DNA from: RPQJ01 sp963778185
GTDB lineage: Bacteria > Pseudomonadota > Gammaproteobacteria > Steroidobacterales > Steroidobacteraceae
DNA length: 64,000 nt
Direction: 5' to 3'
Assembly: GCA_963778185.1 (NCBI GenBank)
Contig: CAVZTF010000004.1
Location: 558,001-622,000, forward strand
The position numbers and the translations under genes are program-made. This document shows positions 17,623 to 26,575 of this stretch, one piece after another. Numbering within the stretch: position 1 is the stretch's first letter; every line of letters starts with the position of its first letter. The notes beneath the pieces were generated by a model that worked only from the letters and a program-made list of their open reading frames with translations, searched no databases and was not told where the DNA came from.

Positions 17623-19008
17623 CTAGCCTTTCAGCGCGCCGAAGGCTGCCAGGGCCGCCGTCCGGCTCTCGCGAAAGTCCACGACGGGTGCCGGATAGCT
17701 CGCGCGGCCGTCGCCGTCCCCGGCAAGCTCCGGCACCCACCGATGGACGTATGCCTGGTCCGGATCGTGTCGCTCGGCCTGCAGGGCGGGATTGAAGATG
17801 CGGAAGAACGGCGAGGCGTCGGCGCCGCAACCGGCGGTCCACTGCCAGCCGAGCGTGTTGTTGGCGAGGTCGGCATCGACCAGCGTGTCCCAGAACCATC
17901 TCGCGCCCGCGAGCCACGGCTGCCGCAGGTTCTTTGTCAGCAGCGACGCGACGAGCATCCGAACGCGATTGTGCATCCAGCCGGTGGTCCACAGTTCCCG
18001 CATGCCGGCATCGGCGAGCGGATAGCCCGTGCGCCCGCGTTGCCATGCCTCGAACAGGTCATCGCGCGGTTCCCATGGAAAGCGCTCGAAGCGCGCATCG
18101 AGCGGCTGCGTGGCGGTGTGCGGGAAGTGGTGCAGCAGGTGATGCGCGAACTCGCGCCAGCCGATCTGGCGCACGAACGCCTCCGCGGCGGACTGCGCAC
18201 CGGGCCGTTCGACGAGGGCATTGCGCACCGCAGCGAGGCATTGCCGCGGACCCACCTCGCCGAAATGCAGGTAGGGTGACAAGCGCGAGGTGTTCGCCTG
18301 GTCAGGACGATTGCGCCCATCGGCGTAGCCGGCCATCGCGCCCCCGCAGAACGCCTCGAGTCGATCGAGCGCGCCGCGTTCACCCGGGACCCAGGCCGCT
18401 GCCAGGCCTCGGTCCCAGCGGATGGAGGGCAGCAGCGCGAGATCGTCCAGCGCGAGGCCGGGCGTGGACGCCTGCGGCGCCGGAATGCATTCGGGCGGCG
18501 GCAGCGGCTGCGGCCGCGTGTCGAGCAGCGGCACGCAGCTGCGCCAGAACGGCGTGAACACCCGGTAGGGGTCGCCCTGCGACGTCCGCGTTTCCCACGG
18601 CTCGACCAGCAGCGCGGCGTTGAAGCTCCCGGCCTCGAGTCCGGCCTCTCGCAGCGACACCTTGATGCGCGTGTCGCGGGCGACGATCGCCGGATCGTAG
18701 AGGCGATTCCAGTACACGCGTTCCGCGCCCGTTTCATGCGCGACGCGCAACAACGCATCGAGCGTGGGGCCGCGACGCAGGCACAACGCGCCGCCGCGCT
18801 CGCGCAAGCCTGCGCCCAGTCGTGCGAGGCTGTGATGCAGCCACCAGCGGCTCGCGGCGCCCGGGGCCCATTCGCCTTCCTCGTCGGGGGCGTGCACGTA
18901 GAGTGCGACGACGCGCTCCGCGTTCGCGCACGCCGCAGCCAGCGCCGGGTTGTCCGTGAGGCGCAGGTCGCGGCGGAACCAGACGATGGCCGTGGCTGGA
19001 CCGCTCAC
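17623..19008 (-). CDS. phrB: Deoxyribodipyrimidine photolyase
   Basis: 461 residues, the usual size of class I CPD photolyases, which use FAD and blue light to split pyrimidine dimers. The N-terminal photolyase domain begins VWFRRDLRLTDNPAL. The FAD domain shows NTSRLSPYLHFGE, WTTGWMHNRVRM and DADLANNTLGWQW with FRIFNP, including the conserved Trp residues for electron transfer and DNA contact. The start is a GTG at 19008. The gene stands between htpX and the cNMP-binding gene, all on the minus strand. Confidence 0.95.
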   Translation of the reverse strand: MSGPATAIVWFRRDLRLTDNPALAAACANAERVVALYVHAPDEEGEWAPGAASRWWLHHSLARLGAGLRERGGALCLRRGPTLDALLRVAHETGAERVYWNRLYDPAIVARDTRIKVSLREAGLEAGSFNAALLVEPWETRTSQGDPYRVFTPFWRSCVPLLDTRPQPLPPPECIPAPQASTPGLALDDLALLPSIRWDRGLAAAWVPGERGALDRLEAFCGGAMAGYADGRNRPDQANTSRLSPYLHFGEVGPRQCLAAVRNALVERPGAQSAAEAFVRQIGWREFAHHLLHHFPHTATQPLDARFERFPWEPRDDLFEAWQRGRTGYPLADAGMRELWTTGWMHNRVRMLVASLLTKNLRQPWLAGARWFWDTLVDADLANNTLGWQWTAGCGADASPFFRIFNPALQAERHDPDQAYVHRWVPELAGDGDGRASYPAPVVDFRESRTAALAAFGALKG

Positions 19009-19030
19009 GGCCGCTCGTCCGGCTCTCGCA

Positions 19031-19915
19031 TCAGCCGGCCTGCGAGCGCAGCGCGGCGATGCGCTCGTCGAGCGGCGGGTGGGTCATGAAGAGCTTCTTC
19101 AGGCCCGAGGCGACACCGCCCGAGATGCCGAAGGCGGCCATCTTCTCGGGCAGCGGGCCCGCATGGCGCTGCTGCAGGCGCTCGAGCGCGCCAATCATCG
19201 CGCCGCGGCCGGCGAGGCGGGCGCCGCCCGAGTCCGCCCGGAACTCGCGCTGCCGCGAGAACCACATGACGATCATGGTGGCGAAGAGGCCCAGCACGAT
19301 CTCGGCGACGATGGTCGTGATCCAGAAGGCCGGGCCATGGCCCTGCTCGGTCTTGAAGACCACGCGATCGACCGTGTGGCCGATGATGCGGGCGAAGAAC
19401 ACCACGAAGGTGTTCACCACGCCCTGGATCAGTGCGAGCGTCACCATGTCGCCGTTGGCGACGTGGCTGATCTCATGCCCGATCACGGCCCCGGCTTCCT
19501 GCTGCGACATCGACTGCAGCAGGCCGGTGCTCACGGCCACCAGCGCCGCGTCGCGCCGCGCGCCGGTCGCGAAGGCATTGGGCTCAGGGGAATTGAAAAC
19601 GCCCACCTCGGGCATGCCGATACCGGCCTGCTGGGCGTGCATCTGCACGGTCTGCACCAGCCAGGCTTCGGTGGCGTTCGACGGCTGCGTGATGACCTTC
19701 ACGCCCATCATCCGCTTCGCCGTCCACTTGGAAATGGCCAGCGAGAACAGAGACCCGGTGAAGCCCACGACCGCGGCGAAGATGAGCAGCGCGCCGAGGT
19801 TCAGGTCCACGCCCTGCGCGTCGAGGATGCTCTCGACGCCGAGCAGCCGCAGCACGATGCTCAGCAGCACGATGATGGCGAGGTTCGTGGCGAGAAAGAG
19901 GGCAATGCGCTTCAT
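19031..19915 (-). CDS. htpX: Membrane-bound zinc metalloprotease HtpX
   Basis: 294 residues, as in E. coli HtpX. Two N-terminal membrane helices (about 5-25 and 40-60) precede the M48 zinc motif GHEISHVANGD near residue 145; two further hydrophobic segments follow and the third zinc ligand is the Glu in REFRADSGGARLAG. The ATG at 19915 gives the MKRIALFLATNLAI start characteristic of HtpX. The protein takes part in quality control of membrane proteins. The upstream 180 bases hold the divergent regulator region. Confidence 0.96.
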   Translation of the reverse strand: MKRIALFLATNLAIIVLLSIVLRLLGVESILDAQGVDLNLGALLIFAAVVGFTGSLFSLAISKWTAKRMMGVKVITQPSNATEAWLVQTVQMHAQQAGIGMPEVGVFNSPEPNAFATGARRDAALVAVSTGLLQSMSQQEAGAVIGHEISHVANGDMVTLALIQGVVNTFVVFFARIIGHTVDRVVFKTEQGHGPAFWITTIVAEIVLGLFATMIVMWFSRQREFRADSGGARLAGRGAMIGALERLQQRHAGPLPEKMAAFGISGGVASGLKKLFMTHPPLDERIAALRSQAG

Positions 19916-20030
19916 CGATGATTACTCCGGGACGGGCCCTTGGAATCGTGGCACCGAGCGTGGGGGTAGGAACACGGCTTTCAAGACCTGGCCAAGCATG
20001 TTCGTATGGCCGGGGTCCGTGGCTTCAAGC

Positions 20031-20046
20031 ATACTTCAGGAAGTAT
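20031..20046. promoter_or_regulatory. Perfect palindrome upstream of wHTH regulator
   Basis: ATACTTC-AG-GAAGTAT is a perfect 7+7 inverted repeat with a 2-base centre, AT-rich within GC-rich surroundings, in the divergent region between htpX and the wHTH/CHAD genes. It lies about 65 bases upstream of the preferred regulator start. It could be an operator or part of a promoter; no binding protein is known. Confidence 0.5.
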
Positions 20047-20110
20047 AAAACCTGAACTCGGCTTCAGACATCAGGGTGCGACGGGAGTTCCGGCGATGGA
20101 GGGGCAGGGG

Positions 20111-20413
20111 ATGACGACGAATGCCGGCCGGCAGTGGACGTTTCTCAGCAACCATGGGCACGTGCTCGTCTGTATCGCCGTCGACCCCAACGCCCGGATG
20201 CGCGACGTGGCGGCGCAGGTGGGAATCACTGAGAGGGCCGTGCAGAAGATCGTCGGCGACCTCGAGGAGGCCGGCATCCTGGTGAGGGAGCGCGCGGGCC
20301 GCCGCAACAGCTATCATTTGAACCTGAATGCCCCCTTGCGGCACGCGCTCGAGGCCCACCGGACGGTCGGCGTGTTGCTCGGCCTCGTGCTGGGTCGCAA
20401 GCCCGCGACATAA
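20111..20413 (+). CDS. Winged helix-turn-helix transcriptional regulator
   Basis: A small regulator of about 100 residues. WTFLSNHGHVLVCIA opens the winged helix; MRDVAAQVGITERAVQKIVGDLEEAGIL is a clear HTH plus recognition helix, and RERAGRRNSYHLN forms the wing. It resembles the MarR/ArsR-like stand-alone wHTH family found in many bacteria. The ATG at 20111 was preferred because GGAGGGG (20098-20104) sits 6 bases upstream; the ATG at 20096 is also possible. The CHAD gene starts 8 bases after its stop, so they form a pair. Its ligand and targets are unknown. Confidence 0.75.
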   Translation: MTTNAGRQWTFLSNHGHVLVCIAVDPNARMRDVAAQVGITERAVQKIVGDLEEAGILVRERAGRRNSYHLNLNAPLRHALEAHRTVGVLLGLVLGRKPAT

Positions 20414-20421
20414 CCCTCACG

Positions 20422-21357
20422 ATGACCAGGTCCCGCACCCCGCAGCCGGCACAGTCCCCACCCGTCGCGGAAGGCAGCCAGCGGTTGGTTGCGAGCGTGA
20501 AAGATCAGCAGTGGCGGATCACGGCAAGCACCGCGCGGCTTGCCGACGGCTCGGTCGAGGACGTGCACGACGCCCGCGTGGCGGCCCGTCGCCTGCGCTC
20601 GCTGCTCAAGACGTTCCGGCCTCTGCTCGACCCGAGGCGGGCGCGCCTCTATCGAATCGACCTGCGCAGCTACGCCCGCAGTCTCACCGTCGCGCGCGAG
20701 GCCGACGTCCGCCGCGGCCTGCTGGTGGCACTGGGACGGCGCGAGCCGGCCGTGACACCTGCCGCCTTCCGGCGACTCGGTCGGCTGCTGGAGGAGCAGT
20801 GCCTCGCGGCGCGCGACGGCTTGCGCCGGCAGGTCGCAAACCCCAGCTGGGCGGCGCTCTGTGTTGCACTCGAGCGACATGCCGCGGGTGACCAACTGCT
20901 GGCCGTACGCGACGCGGACCTCGCCCGGATGCTCGAGCTGGTCGAGGTACCATGGCCTGAGGCTTTGCGGCTACTGGAGAAAGACACGGAAGAACCGGCC
21001 GAGCTGCACACGCTGCGGCTGGCACTCAAGCACTGCCGCTACGCTCTCGAGCCGGTGGCCGATATCGCTCCGAAGACGACGGCCAGGCTGCTGCGGCGCC
21101 TGCGTCGCGCCCAGGACGCCATCGGCGAGCACCGCGACACGCTGCTGGCGCACCAGTGGGTCATTGCGCACGAGCGCGCACTCGGCCGGCCGCTGGTAGG
21201 GCGCCTGGTGCCGCTGCTCGAGGCGCGCGAGGCAACCCTGCTCAGAAACGCGGTCGTCCGCAACCGCAACGTCCCGCCGGCCTGGCGCGAGTGGCGCCGG
21301 GCCGGGCGCCGTGCCTGCAAGACTGTCAGGAAACGAGCGAGGCGAGATCGATCGTGA
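20422..21357 (+). CDS. CHAD domain protein
   Basis: 311 residues, helical and strongly basic. The CHAD signature VHDARVAARRLRSLLKTF lies near residue 48, with many conserved His, Arg and Lys residues, and LHTLRLALKHCRYALE forms the second repeat. CHAD domains bind polyphosphate and localise to polyP granules. Here the domain stands alone rather than being fused to CYTH. It follows a wHTH regulator by 8 bases and its 3' end overlaps the convergent GNAT gene by 32 bases. Confidence 0.88.
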   Translation: MTRSRTPQPAQSPPVAEGSQRLVASVKDQQWRITASTARLADGSVEDVHDARVAARRLRSLLKTFRPLLDPRRARLYRIDLRSYARSLTVAREADVRRGLLVALGRREPAVTPAAFRRLGRLLEEQCLAARDGLRRQVANPSWAALCVALERHAAGDQLLAVRDADLARMLELVEVPWPEALRLLEKDTEEPAELHTLRLALKHCRYALEPVADIAPKTTARLLRRLRRAQDAIGEHRDTLLAHQWVIAHERALGRPLVGRLVPLLEAREATLLRNAVVRNRNVPPAWREWRRAGRRACKTVRKRARRDRS

Positions 21358-21901
21358 CCCGCAGCATGCCGCCCGTGTCGGGCTCGGTGCGGGCCGCGAA
21401 GCCGAAACGGCGGGCCCAGTCCGTGATGCGCTGGTTCTCGGCCAGGCTCTCGCCCACGAGCGTCCGCAGGCCATTCATCCGGGCCCCGATGCCGAGGGTG
21501 CGCATCAGTTCGGTGCCGAGCCCCCGGCCCTGCCAGCCGTCACTGACCACGATGGCGAACTCGGCCTGGTCGCTGTCGTCGATGCGCGCGTAACGGCTTA
21601 CGCCGATCAGCGCCTCCCCGGACTCGCCTTGCACGAAGCCGCCGATCGCGAGGCGGTCGTGGTAGTCGAGGTCGAGCATGCGGACCGCATCCTCGCGGCT
21701 TATTCGCGCCACCGAGTACTGCATGCGCAGGCGCAGAGTTTCAAGTGACAGCCCATTGACGAAAGTGATTTCACGCTCCAGGTCATCGGGGCGCAACGGG
21801 CGGATGGCGACCGCGGTGCCATCCGAGCCCTGCCAGGTTCGTTGCAGCTCTGACGGGTAGCCGGGCGGGGACGGTTCACTCCCGGTCGCGGAATTCGTCA
21901 T
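21326..21901 (-). CDS. GNAT family N-acetyltransferase
   Basis: 191 residues with a GCN5-type acetyl-CoA fold. IRPLRPDDLE opens the domain, and VVSDGWQGRGLGTELMRTL is the acetyl-CoA-binding loop (Q/R-x-x-G-x-G/A) near residue 120; SLAENQRITDWARRFGF is the usual C-terminal core. The ATG at 21901 overlaps the upstream acidic gene by 26 bases; earlier starts read the acidic tail's DNA in another frame as a Lys/Arg/Thr repeat and were rejected. The spacing of its ribosome site is poor. The substrate is unknown. Confidence 0.8.
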   Translation of the reverse strand: MTNSATGSEPSPPGYPSELQRTWQGSDGTAVAIRPLRPDDLEREITFVNGLSLETLRLRMQYSVARISREDAVRMLDLDYHDRLAIGGFVQGESGEALIGVSRYARIDDSDQAEFAIVVSDGWQGRGLGTELMRTLGIGARMNGLRTLVGESLAENQRITDWARRFGFAARTEPDTGGMLRVTIDLASLVS

Positions 21902-22214
21902 CCTCGTCGTCGTAGTCCTCGTCCTCGTCGTCGTCATCCTCGTCCCAATCGTCCTCGTCTTCTTCTTCTTCTTCCGAGTCGTCCTCTTCTTCTTCGTCAT
22001 CGTCGGCTTCCTCGTCCGCCCAGCCCTCGGGCTCCGTGGCGAGCTCAAGGTCGAATTCGACCCAGGCGTCGAGGTCGATTTCCTGGATTTCCCGGTCAAG
22101 CCACTGAATCCGAACGATTTCCTCGTCGGGGTCTACCGAGACCACCTTGAAGATCTCCTCGCGGTCGAGGTCCTCGTACCATTGGCCCGGCTCCGGGTCG
22201 TAATCGCGGCTCAC
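21876..22214 (-). CDS. Small acidic protein with Asp/Glu tail
   Basis: 112 residues. The N-terminal 70 residues form a compact domain (GQWYEDLDREEIFKVV, then IVRIQWLDREIQEIDL) similar to a small conserved gammaproteobacterial family; from memory it resembles DUF6763, which I cannot verify. The last 45 residues are almost wholly Asp and Glu. The GTG at 22214 was chosen because GAGGA lies 6 bases upstream. The acidic tail may mimic nucleic acid or bind cations. It is followed by, and overlaps, the GNAT gene. Confidence 0.7.
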   Translation of the reverse strand: MSRDYDPEPGQWYEDLDREEIFKVVSVDPDEEIVRIQWLDREIQEIDLDAWVEFDLELATEPEGWADEEADDDEEEEDDSEEEEEDEDDWDEDDDDEDEDYDDEDDEFRDRE

Positions 22215-22374
22215 GTTGGGTCCTCGGTCGTGAAAAGCGGGATTCCGGGCCCGAACAGGCCCCGAACAACTATAAGGTCGCCTCCGCGCGACAGGCAACC
22301 GGAACACACTTACGCCTTCGGGAGCGTCGGTCGCGTAAAATTGACGCAATGCAACGAAACTGGAAGGCAGCACC

Positions 22375-24171
22375 GTGTCATACCGCGCACCCCTCCGTGA
22401 CATCCGCTTCGTGGTCCATGAAGTGCTCGACTTCGAGGATCACTATCGTTCCTTCGGCCGCGACGAGCTGAACCGCGACCTGCTGGAGGGCATCCTCGAG
22501 GAAGGCGCGAAGTTCGCCGAGACCGTGCTCGCTCCGACCAACCGCGTGGGCGACGAGCACGGTTTGCGCTTCGAGGACGGCAAGGTCTACACGCCGCCCG
22601 GCTTCAAGGAAGCCTACGACCGTTACTGCCAGGACGGCTGGAACACCATGATCGCCGACCCGGAGTGGGGCGGGCAGGGCCTGCCAGCCGGCTTCGCGCT
22701 TGCGTTCAGCGAAATGCTCATCTCCGGCAACATGGCGTGGAAGATGTACTCGGGGCTCACCGAGAGCGCCTGTGCCGCCCTCGACGCGCACGGCACCGAT
22801 GAACTGAAGCAGCGTTTCATGCCGAAGATGGTCTCGGGCGAGTGGTCCGGCACCATGTGCCTCACCGAGGCGCATTCGGGCAGCGACCTCGGCATCCTGC
22901 GCACCAAGGCCGAGCCGCGCGCGGACGGGTCGTTCGCGATCACCGGCACCAAGGTCTTCATTACCGCCGGCGAGCACGACCTCACGAGCAACATCATCCA
23001 CCTCGTGCTCGCGCGCCTGCCGGACGCACCGGCGGGCACCAAGGGCATCAGCCTGTTCCTGGTGCCGAAATTCCTGCCCGACGCCGACGGCAAGCCGGGT
23101 GAGGCGAACGGCGTCCGGTGCGGCTCGATCGAGCACAAGATGGGCATCCACGCGTCGCCCACCTGCGTGATGCACTTCAACGAGTCCGTGGGCTGGCTGG
23201 TCGGCAAGCCCAACCAGGGCCTCTCGTGCATGTTCACGATGATGAACCACGCGCGCCTCGGCGTCGGCCTGCAGGGCCAGGGCCTGTCCGAGCTCGCCTG
23301 GCAGGCCGCGATCGCCTACGCGAACGACCGCTTGCAGGGTCGTTCGCTCACTGGCGCCAAGTCGCCCGGCAAGGCGGCCGACCCGATCATCGTGCACCCG
23401 GACGTGAGGCGCATGCTGCTCACGCAGAAGGCCTTCGTGGAAGGCGGGCGCGTGCTGTGCTTCCTCACCGGACGCGAGATGGACAGCGCCGAGCTGAATC
23501 CCGACGCCGAGGCGAAGAAGCGCTCCGAGGACCTGATCGCGTTCCTGACGCCGATCGTGAAGGCCTTCCTCACCGACGTGTCCATGGAGGTTACCAGCCT
23601 CGCCGTGCAGGTCCATGGCGGCGCGGGCTTCATCCGCGAGACGGGCGTCGAGCAGCTGATGCGCGACGCACGCATCACGCCGATCTACGAAGGCACCAAC
23701 GGCATCCAGGCGCTCGACCTGCTCGGCCGCAAGGTGTTCGGCACCGGCGGCAAGAGCCAGCAGATGATCAGTGCCCGCATCGTCGACTCCATCCAGAAGT
23801 TCGGCGTGCTGCCGGAAGTGGCCTCCATGGCCGCGGAACTCGGCAAGCGGCTCGAGCAGTGGGGCAAGCTTACGATCGAACTCGGCAAGGCCGCCATGCA
23901 GAACCCCGACGAGGTGGGCGCCGCCGCGTGGGACTTCCTGCAGGTCGCGGGTTACGTGTGCATGGGCTGGTGCTGGCTGGTCTCGGCCGGCGTCGCCGCG
24001 AAGAAGCTCACCGCAGGAACGGCGGAGGCCGACTTCTACAATGCAAAGCTGGTGACGGCGAAGTACTACTTCGACCGCATCCTGCCGCGCGTGGACGCGC
24101 ACGCAGCGGCGGCCAGGGCGGGCGCGGCGGGGCTGATGGGCCTGCCGGCCGAGCATTTCGCCCTCGCATGA
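22375..24171 (+). CDS. Acyl-CoA dehydrogenase, DmdC-like long form
   Basis: 598 residues, the length of the long acyl-CoA dehydrogenases (DmdC/AcdA type) with an extra C-terminal domain. MSYRAPLRDIRFV is the usual family start; MCLTEAHSGSDLG is the FAD-binding signature, and IYEGTNGIQALDLLGRK near residue 440 carries the catalytic glutamate. It oxidises acyl-CoA to enoyl-CoA, passing electrons to ETF. The GTG at 22375 has GGAAGG at 22362-22367. Its stop overlaps the proB start by 3 bases within ATGA. A decayed paralogue lies at 35441-37271. Confidence 0.92.
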   Translation: MSYRAPLRDIRFVVHEVLDFEDHYRSFGRDELNRDLLEGILEEGAKFAETVLAPTNRVGDEHGLRFEDGKVYTPPGFKEAYDRYCQDGWNTMIADPEWGGQGLPAGFALAFSEMLISGNMAWKMYSGLTESACAALDAHGTDELKQRFMPKMVSGEWSGTMCLTEAHSGSDLGILRTKAEPRADGSFAITGTKVFITAGEHDLTSNIIHLVLARLPDAPAGTKGISLFLVPKFLPDADGKPGEANGVRCGSIEHKMGIHASPTCVMHFNESVGWLVGKPNQGLSCMFTMMNHARLGVGLQGQGLSELAWQAAIAYANDRLQGRSLTGAKSPGKAADPIIVHPDVRRMLLTQKAFVEGGRVLCFLTGREMDSAELNPDAEAKKRSEDLIAFLTPIVKAFLTDVSMEVTSLAVQVHGGAGFIRETGVEQLMRDARITPIYEGTNGIQALDLLGRKVFGTGGKSQQMISARIVDSIQKFGVLPEVASMAAELGKRLEQWGKLTIELGKAAMQNPDEVGAAAWDFLQVAGYVCMGWCWLVSAGVAAKKLTAGTAEADFYNAKLVTAKYYFDRILPRVDAHAAAARAGAAGLMGLPAEHFALA

Positions 24172-25301
24172 GATCCGCCGCGGCCGGCCGCTCACGACTC
24201 GCCGCGGCCCGCCGGGTCGTAGTGAAGGTCGGGTCCGCGCTGCTGGTCGAGCGATCGACCGGGCGCGTGAACCGCACCTGGCTCGAATCGCTGGCCGACG
24301 ATCTTGCGACTTTGCGCTCGCGCGGACAGGAAGTGGTGATCGTCTCCTCGGGCGCCATCGCGCTCGGCCGGCGTGTGCTCGGGCTCCCCGAGGGGAAACT
24401 CAAGCTCGAGGAGAGCCAGGCCGCGGCGGCGGTCGGGCAGATCCGCCTCGCGCATGCCTGGAAGGAAGTGCTCGAGCAGCGTGGATTCAAGGTCGCGCAG
24501 GTGCTGCTCACGCTGGGCGATACCGAGCAGCGGCGCCGCTACCTGAATGCGCGCAACACGCTCACCACGCTCACGCGGCTCGGCGCCATCCCGGTCATCA
24601 ACGAGAACGACACGGTGGCGACGGCGGAGATTCGCTACGGCGACAACGATCGCCTCGGCGCGCGCGTCGCGCAGATGGTGAGCGCGGACTGCCTGGTGCT
24701 GCTGTCCGACGTGGATGGCCTCTACACGGCCGATCCGACCCGGGATCCCAAGGCCGGGTTCATTGCCGAGGTGCCGCGCATCACGCCGCAGATCGAGGCC
24801 ATGGCCGGCGGCTCGGCCTCCGACGTCGGCTCGGGTGGCATGGCCACCAAGGTGATGGCGGCGAAGGTCGCGGTGGCGGCCGGTTGCCACCTGGTCATCG
24901 CGGCCGGGCGAGAGACGAACCCCTTGAAGCGCATCGAGTCGGGCGCGCGCTGCACGTGGTTCGTCGCCGACGCCTCGCCCGTCACGGCGCGCAAGCAGTG
25001 GATCGCCGGCACGCTGAAGCCCGGCGGTGAACTGCACGTGGACGAGGGCGCCGCGCAGGCGCTGCGCGACGGCCGCAGCCTGTTGCCCGCGGGCGTGGTG
25101 CGTGTGAGCGGCCGGTTCGATCGTGGCGATGCCGTGGCCGTGAAGGATCCCGCCGGCCTCGAAATCGCGCGCGGACTCACCGCATACTCGAGCGCCGACG
25201 CCGAGCGCATCCGCGGCCGCCGCAGCGCCGAGCTGGAAGGCCTGCTCGGCTACCGTGGCCGGGACGAGATGATCCACCGCGACGACATGGTGCTCGTGTG
25301 A
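24168..25301 (+). CDS. proB: Glutamate 5-kinase
   Basis: 377 residues: an amino-acid kinase domain (about 15-260) and a C-terminal PUA domain (about 280-370). VVKVGSALL binds phosphate, VSSGAIALGRR and NENDTVA contact glutamate, and GSGGMATKVMAAK binds ATP. It makes gamma-glutamyl phosphate, the first step in proline synthesis. The ATG overlaps the acyl-CoA dehydrogenase stop (ATGA), and proA overlaps its stop (GTGA), so all three are coupled. An obg gene, a common neighbour of proB, is absent. Confidence 0.96.
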   Translation: MRSAAAGRSRLAAARRVVVKVGSALLVERSTGRVNRTWLESLADDLATLRSRGQEVVIVSSGAIALGRRVLGLPEGKLKLEESQAAAAVGQIRLAHAWKEVLEQRGFKVAQVLLTLGDTEQRRRYLNARNTLTTLTRLGAIPVINENDTVATAEIRYGDNDRLGARVAQMVSADCLVLLSDVDGLYTADPTRDPKAGFIAEVPRITPQIEAMAGGSASDVGSGGMATKVMAAKVAVAAGCHLVIAAGRETNPLKRIESGARCTWFVADASPVTARKQWIAGTLKPGGELHVDEGAAQALRDGRSLLPAGVVRVSGRFDRGDAVAVKDPAGLEIARGLTAYSSADAERIRGRRSAELEGLLGYRGRDEMIHRDDMVLV

Positions 25302-26575
25302 CGACGCCCGGAATGACCGAGATGGCCGCCGTGATGGAGCCCATCGGCCGCGCCGCGGTGGGAGCCGCGCGCGTGCTCGCGCTCGCGCCGGCGCAACTGA
25401 AGAACCGCGCGCTCGAGGCGGTCGCGCGCGCGCTGCGCGCGCGCTGCGACGAGATCCTCGCCGCCAATGCGTCCGACGTGCAGGATGCGCAGGCGAGCGG
25501 CGCCACCGGCGCGATGCTCGATCGCCTCGCGCTCGACGCGGGGCGCGTCGAAGCCATGGCCGCGGGCGTCGGGCAAATCGCGCGGCTGGCGGACCCCATC
25601 GGTACGGTGACCGCGGAATGGACGGGGCCGAACGGACTGCGCATCCAGCGCGTGCGCGTGCCGCTCGGCGTGATCGGCATCATCTACGAGAGCCGCCCCA
25701 ACGTGACCTGCGACGCCGGCGCGCTGTGCCTCAAGTCCGGCAATGCCGCGATCCTGCGCGGTGGCAGCGAGAGCCATCGCTCGAGCCGTGCCATCCACGG
25801 CTGCCTGGTGCACGGCCTGCGCGAGGCGGGACTCCCCGAGGCCTGTGTACAGCTCGTGCCGACGACCGATCGCGCGGCGGTGGGCTACCTGCTCGCGGGC
25901 ATGACGGACTACATCGACGTGTTGGTGCCGCGTGGCGGCAAGAGCCTCATCGAGCGTGTGCAGCGCGAGGCGCGCGTACCGGTCATCGGCCACCTGGAGG
26001 GCAACTGCCATGTCTACGTGGACGGCGCGGCCGACCTCGGCATGGCGCGCGCGATCGTGAAAAACGCGAAGCTGCGCCGCACCGGTGTCTGCGGCGCCGC
26101 GGAGACGCTGCTCGTGGACGAGGCGTGCGTCGCGACCCATCTGGCGCCCATCGTGAAGGACCTGCTCGACGCGGGCTGCGAGGTGCGCGGCGACGAGCGC
26201 GTGAGGGCGGCCGACCCGCGTGTGCGCGCGGCCACCGAGGACGACTGGTACACCGAATACCTCGACGCCGTGATCGCGGCAAGAGTGGTGCGCGGGCTGG
26301 ACGAGGCGATCGCCCACATCGCGAAGTACGGCTCGGCGCACACCGAGTCCATCGTGACCGAGGATGCTGCGGCCGCGGAGAAATTCCTCACGCGCGTCGA
26401 CAGCGCCATCGTGCTGCACAACGCCTCGACCCAGTTCGCGGACGGCGGCGAGTTCGGCATGGGCGCCGAGATCGGCATCTCGACCGATCGCTTCCACGCC
26501 CGTGGCCCGGTGGGCGTGGAGCAACTGACGAGCTACAAGTACGTCGTACGGGGGGCGGGCCAGGTCAGGCCTTGA
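25298..26575 (+). CDS. proA: Gamma-glutamyl phosphate reductase
   Basis: 425 residues, the normal length. An aldehyde-dehydrogenase-like enzyme that reduces gamma-glutamyl phosphate to the semialdehyde with NADPH. The IIYESRPNVTCDAG block, KSGNAAILRGGSES and the active-site cysteine in RRTGVCGAAETLL are present; the C-terminus has FGMGAEIGISTDRFHARGPVG. The GTG at 25298 is coupled to proB; an ATG four codons in (MTEMA) is an alternative. Its 3' end overlaps the convergent moaE-moeB gene by 11 bases. Confidence 0.96.
   Translation: MTTPGMTEMAAVMEPIGRAAVGAARVLALAPAQLKNRALEAVARALRARCDEILAANASDVQDAQASGATGAMLDRLALDAGRVEAMAAGVGQIARLADPIGTVTAEWTGPNGLRIQRVRVPLGVIGIIYESRPNVTCDAGALCLKSGNAAILRGGSESHRSSRAIHGCLVHGLREAGLPEACVQLVPTTDRAAVGYLLAGMTDYIDVLVPRGGKSLIERVQREARVPVIGHLEGNCHVYVDGAADLGMARAIVKNAKLRRTGVCGAAETLLVDEACVATHLAPIVKDLLDAGCEVRGDERVRAADPRVRAATEDDWYTEYLDAVIAARVVRGLDEAIAHIAKYGSAHTESIVTEDAAAAEKFLTRVDSAIVLHNASTQFADGGEFGMGAEIGISTDRFHARGPVGVEQLTSYKYVVRGAGQVRP

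Noticed and set aside
21902..22099. Lys/Arg/Thr repeat as an N-terminal part of the GNAT protein
   Set aside because: It is the acidic gene's GAC/GAG repeat read in another frame; the acidic gene has the better ribosome site and a folded N-terminal domain.
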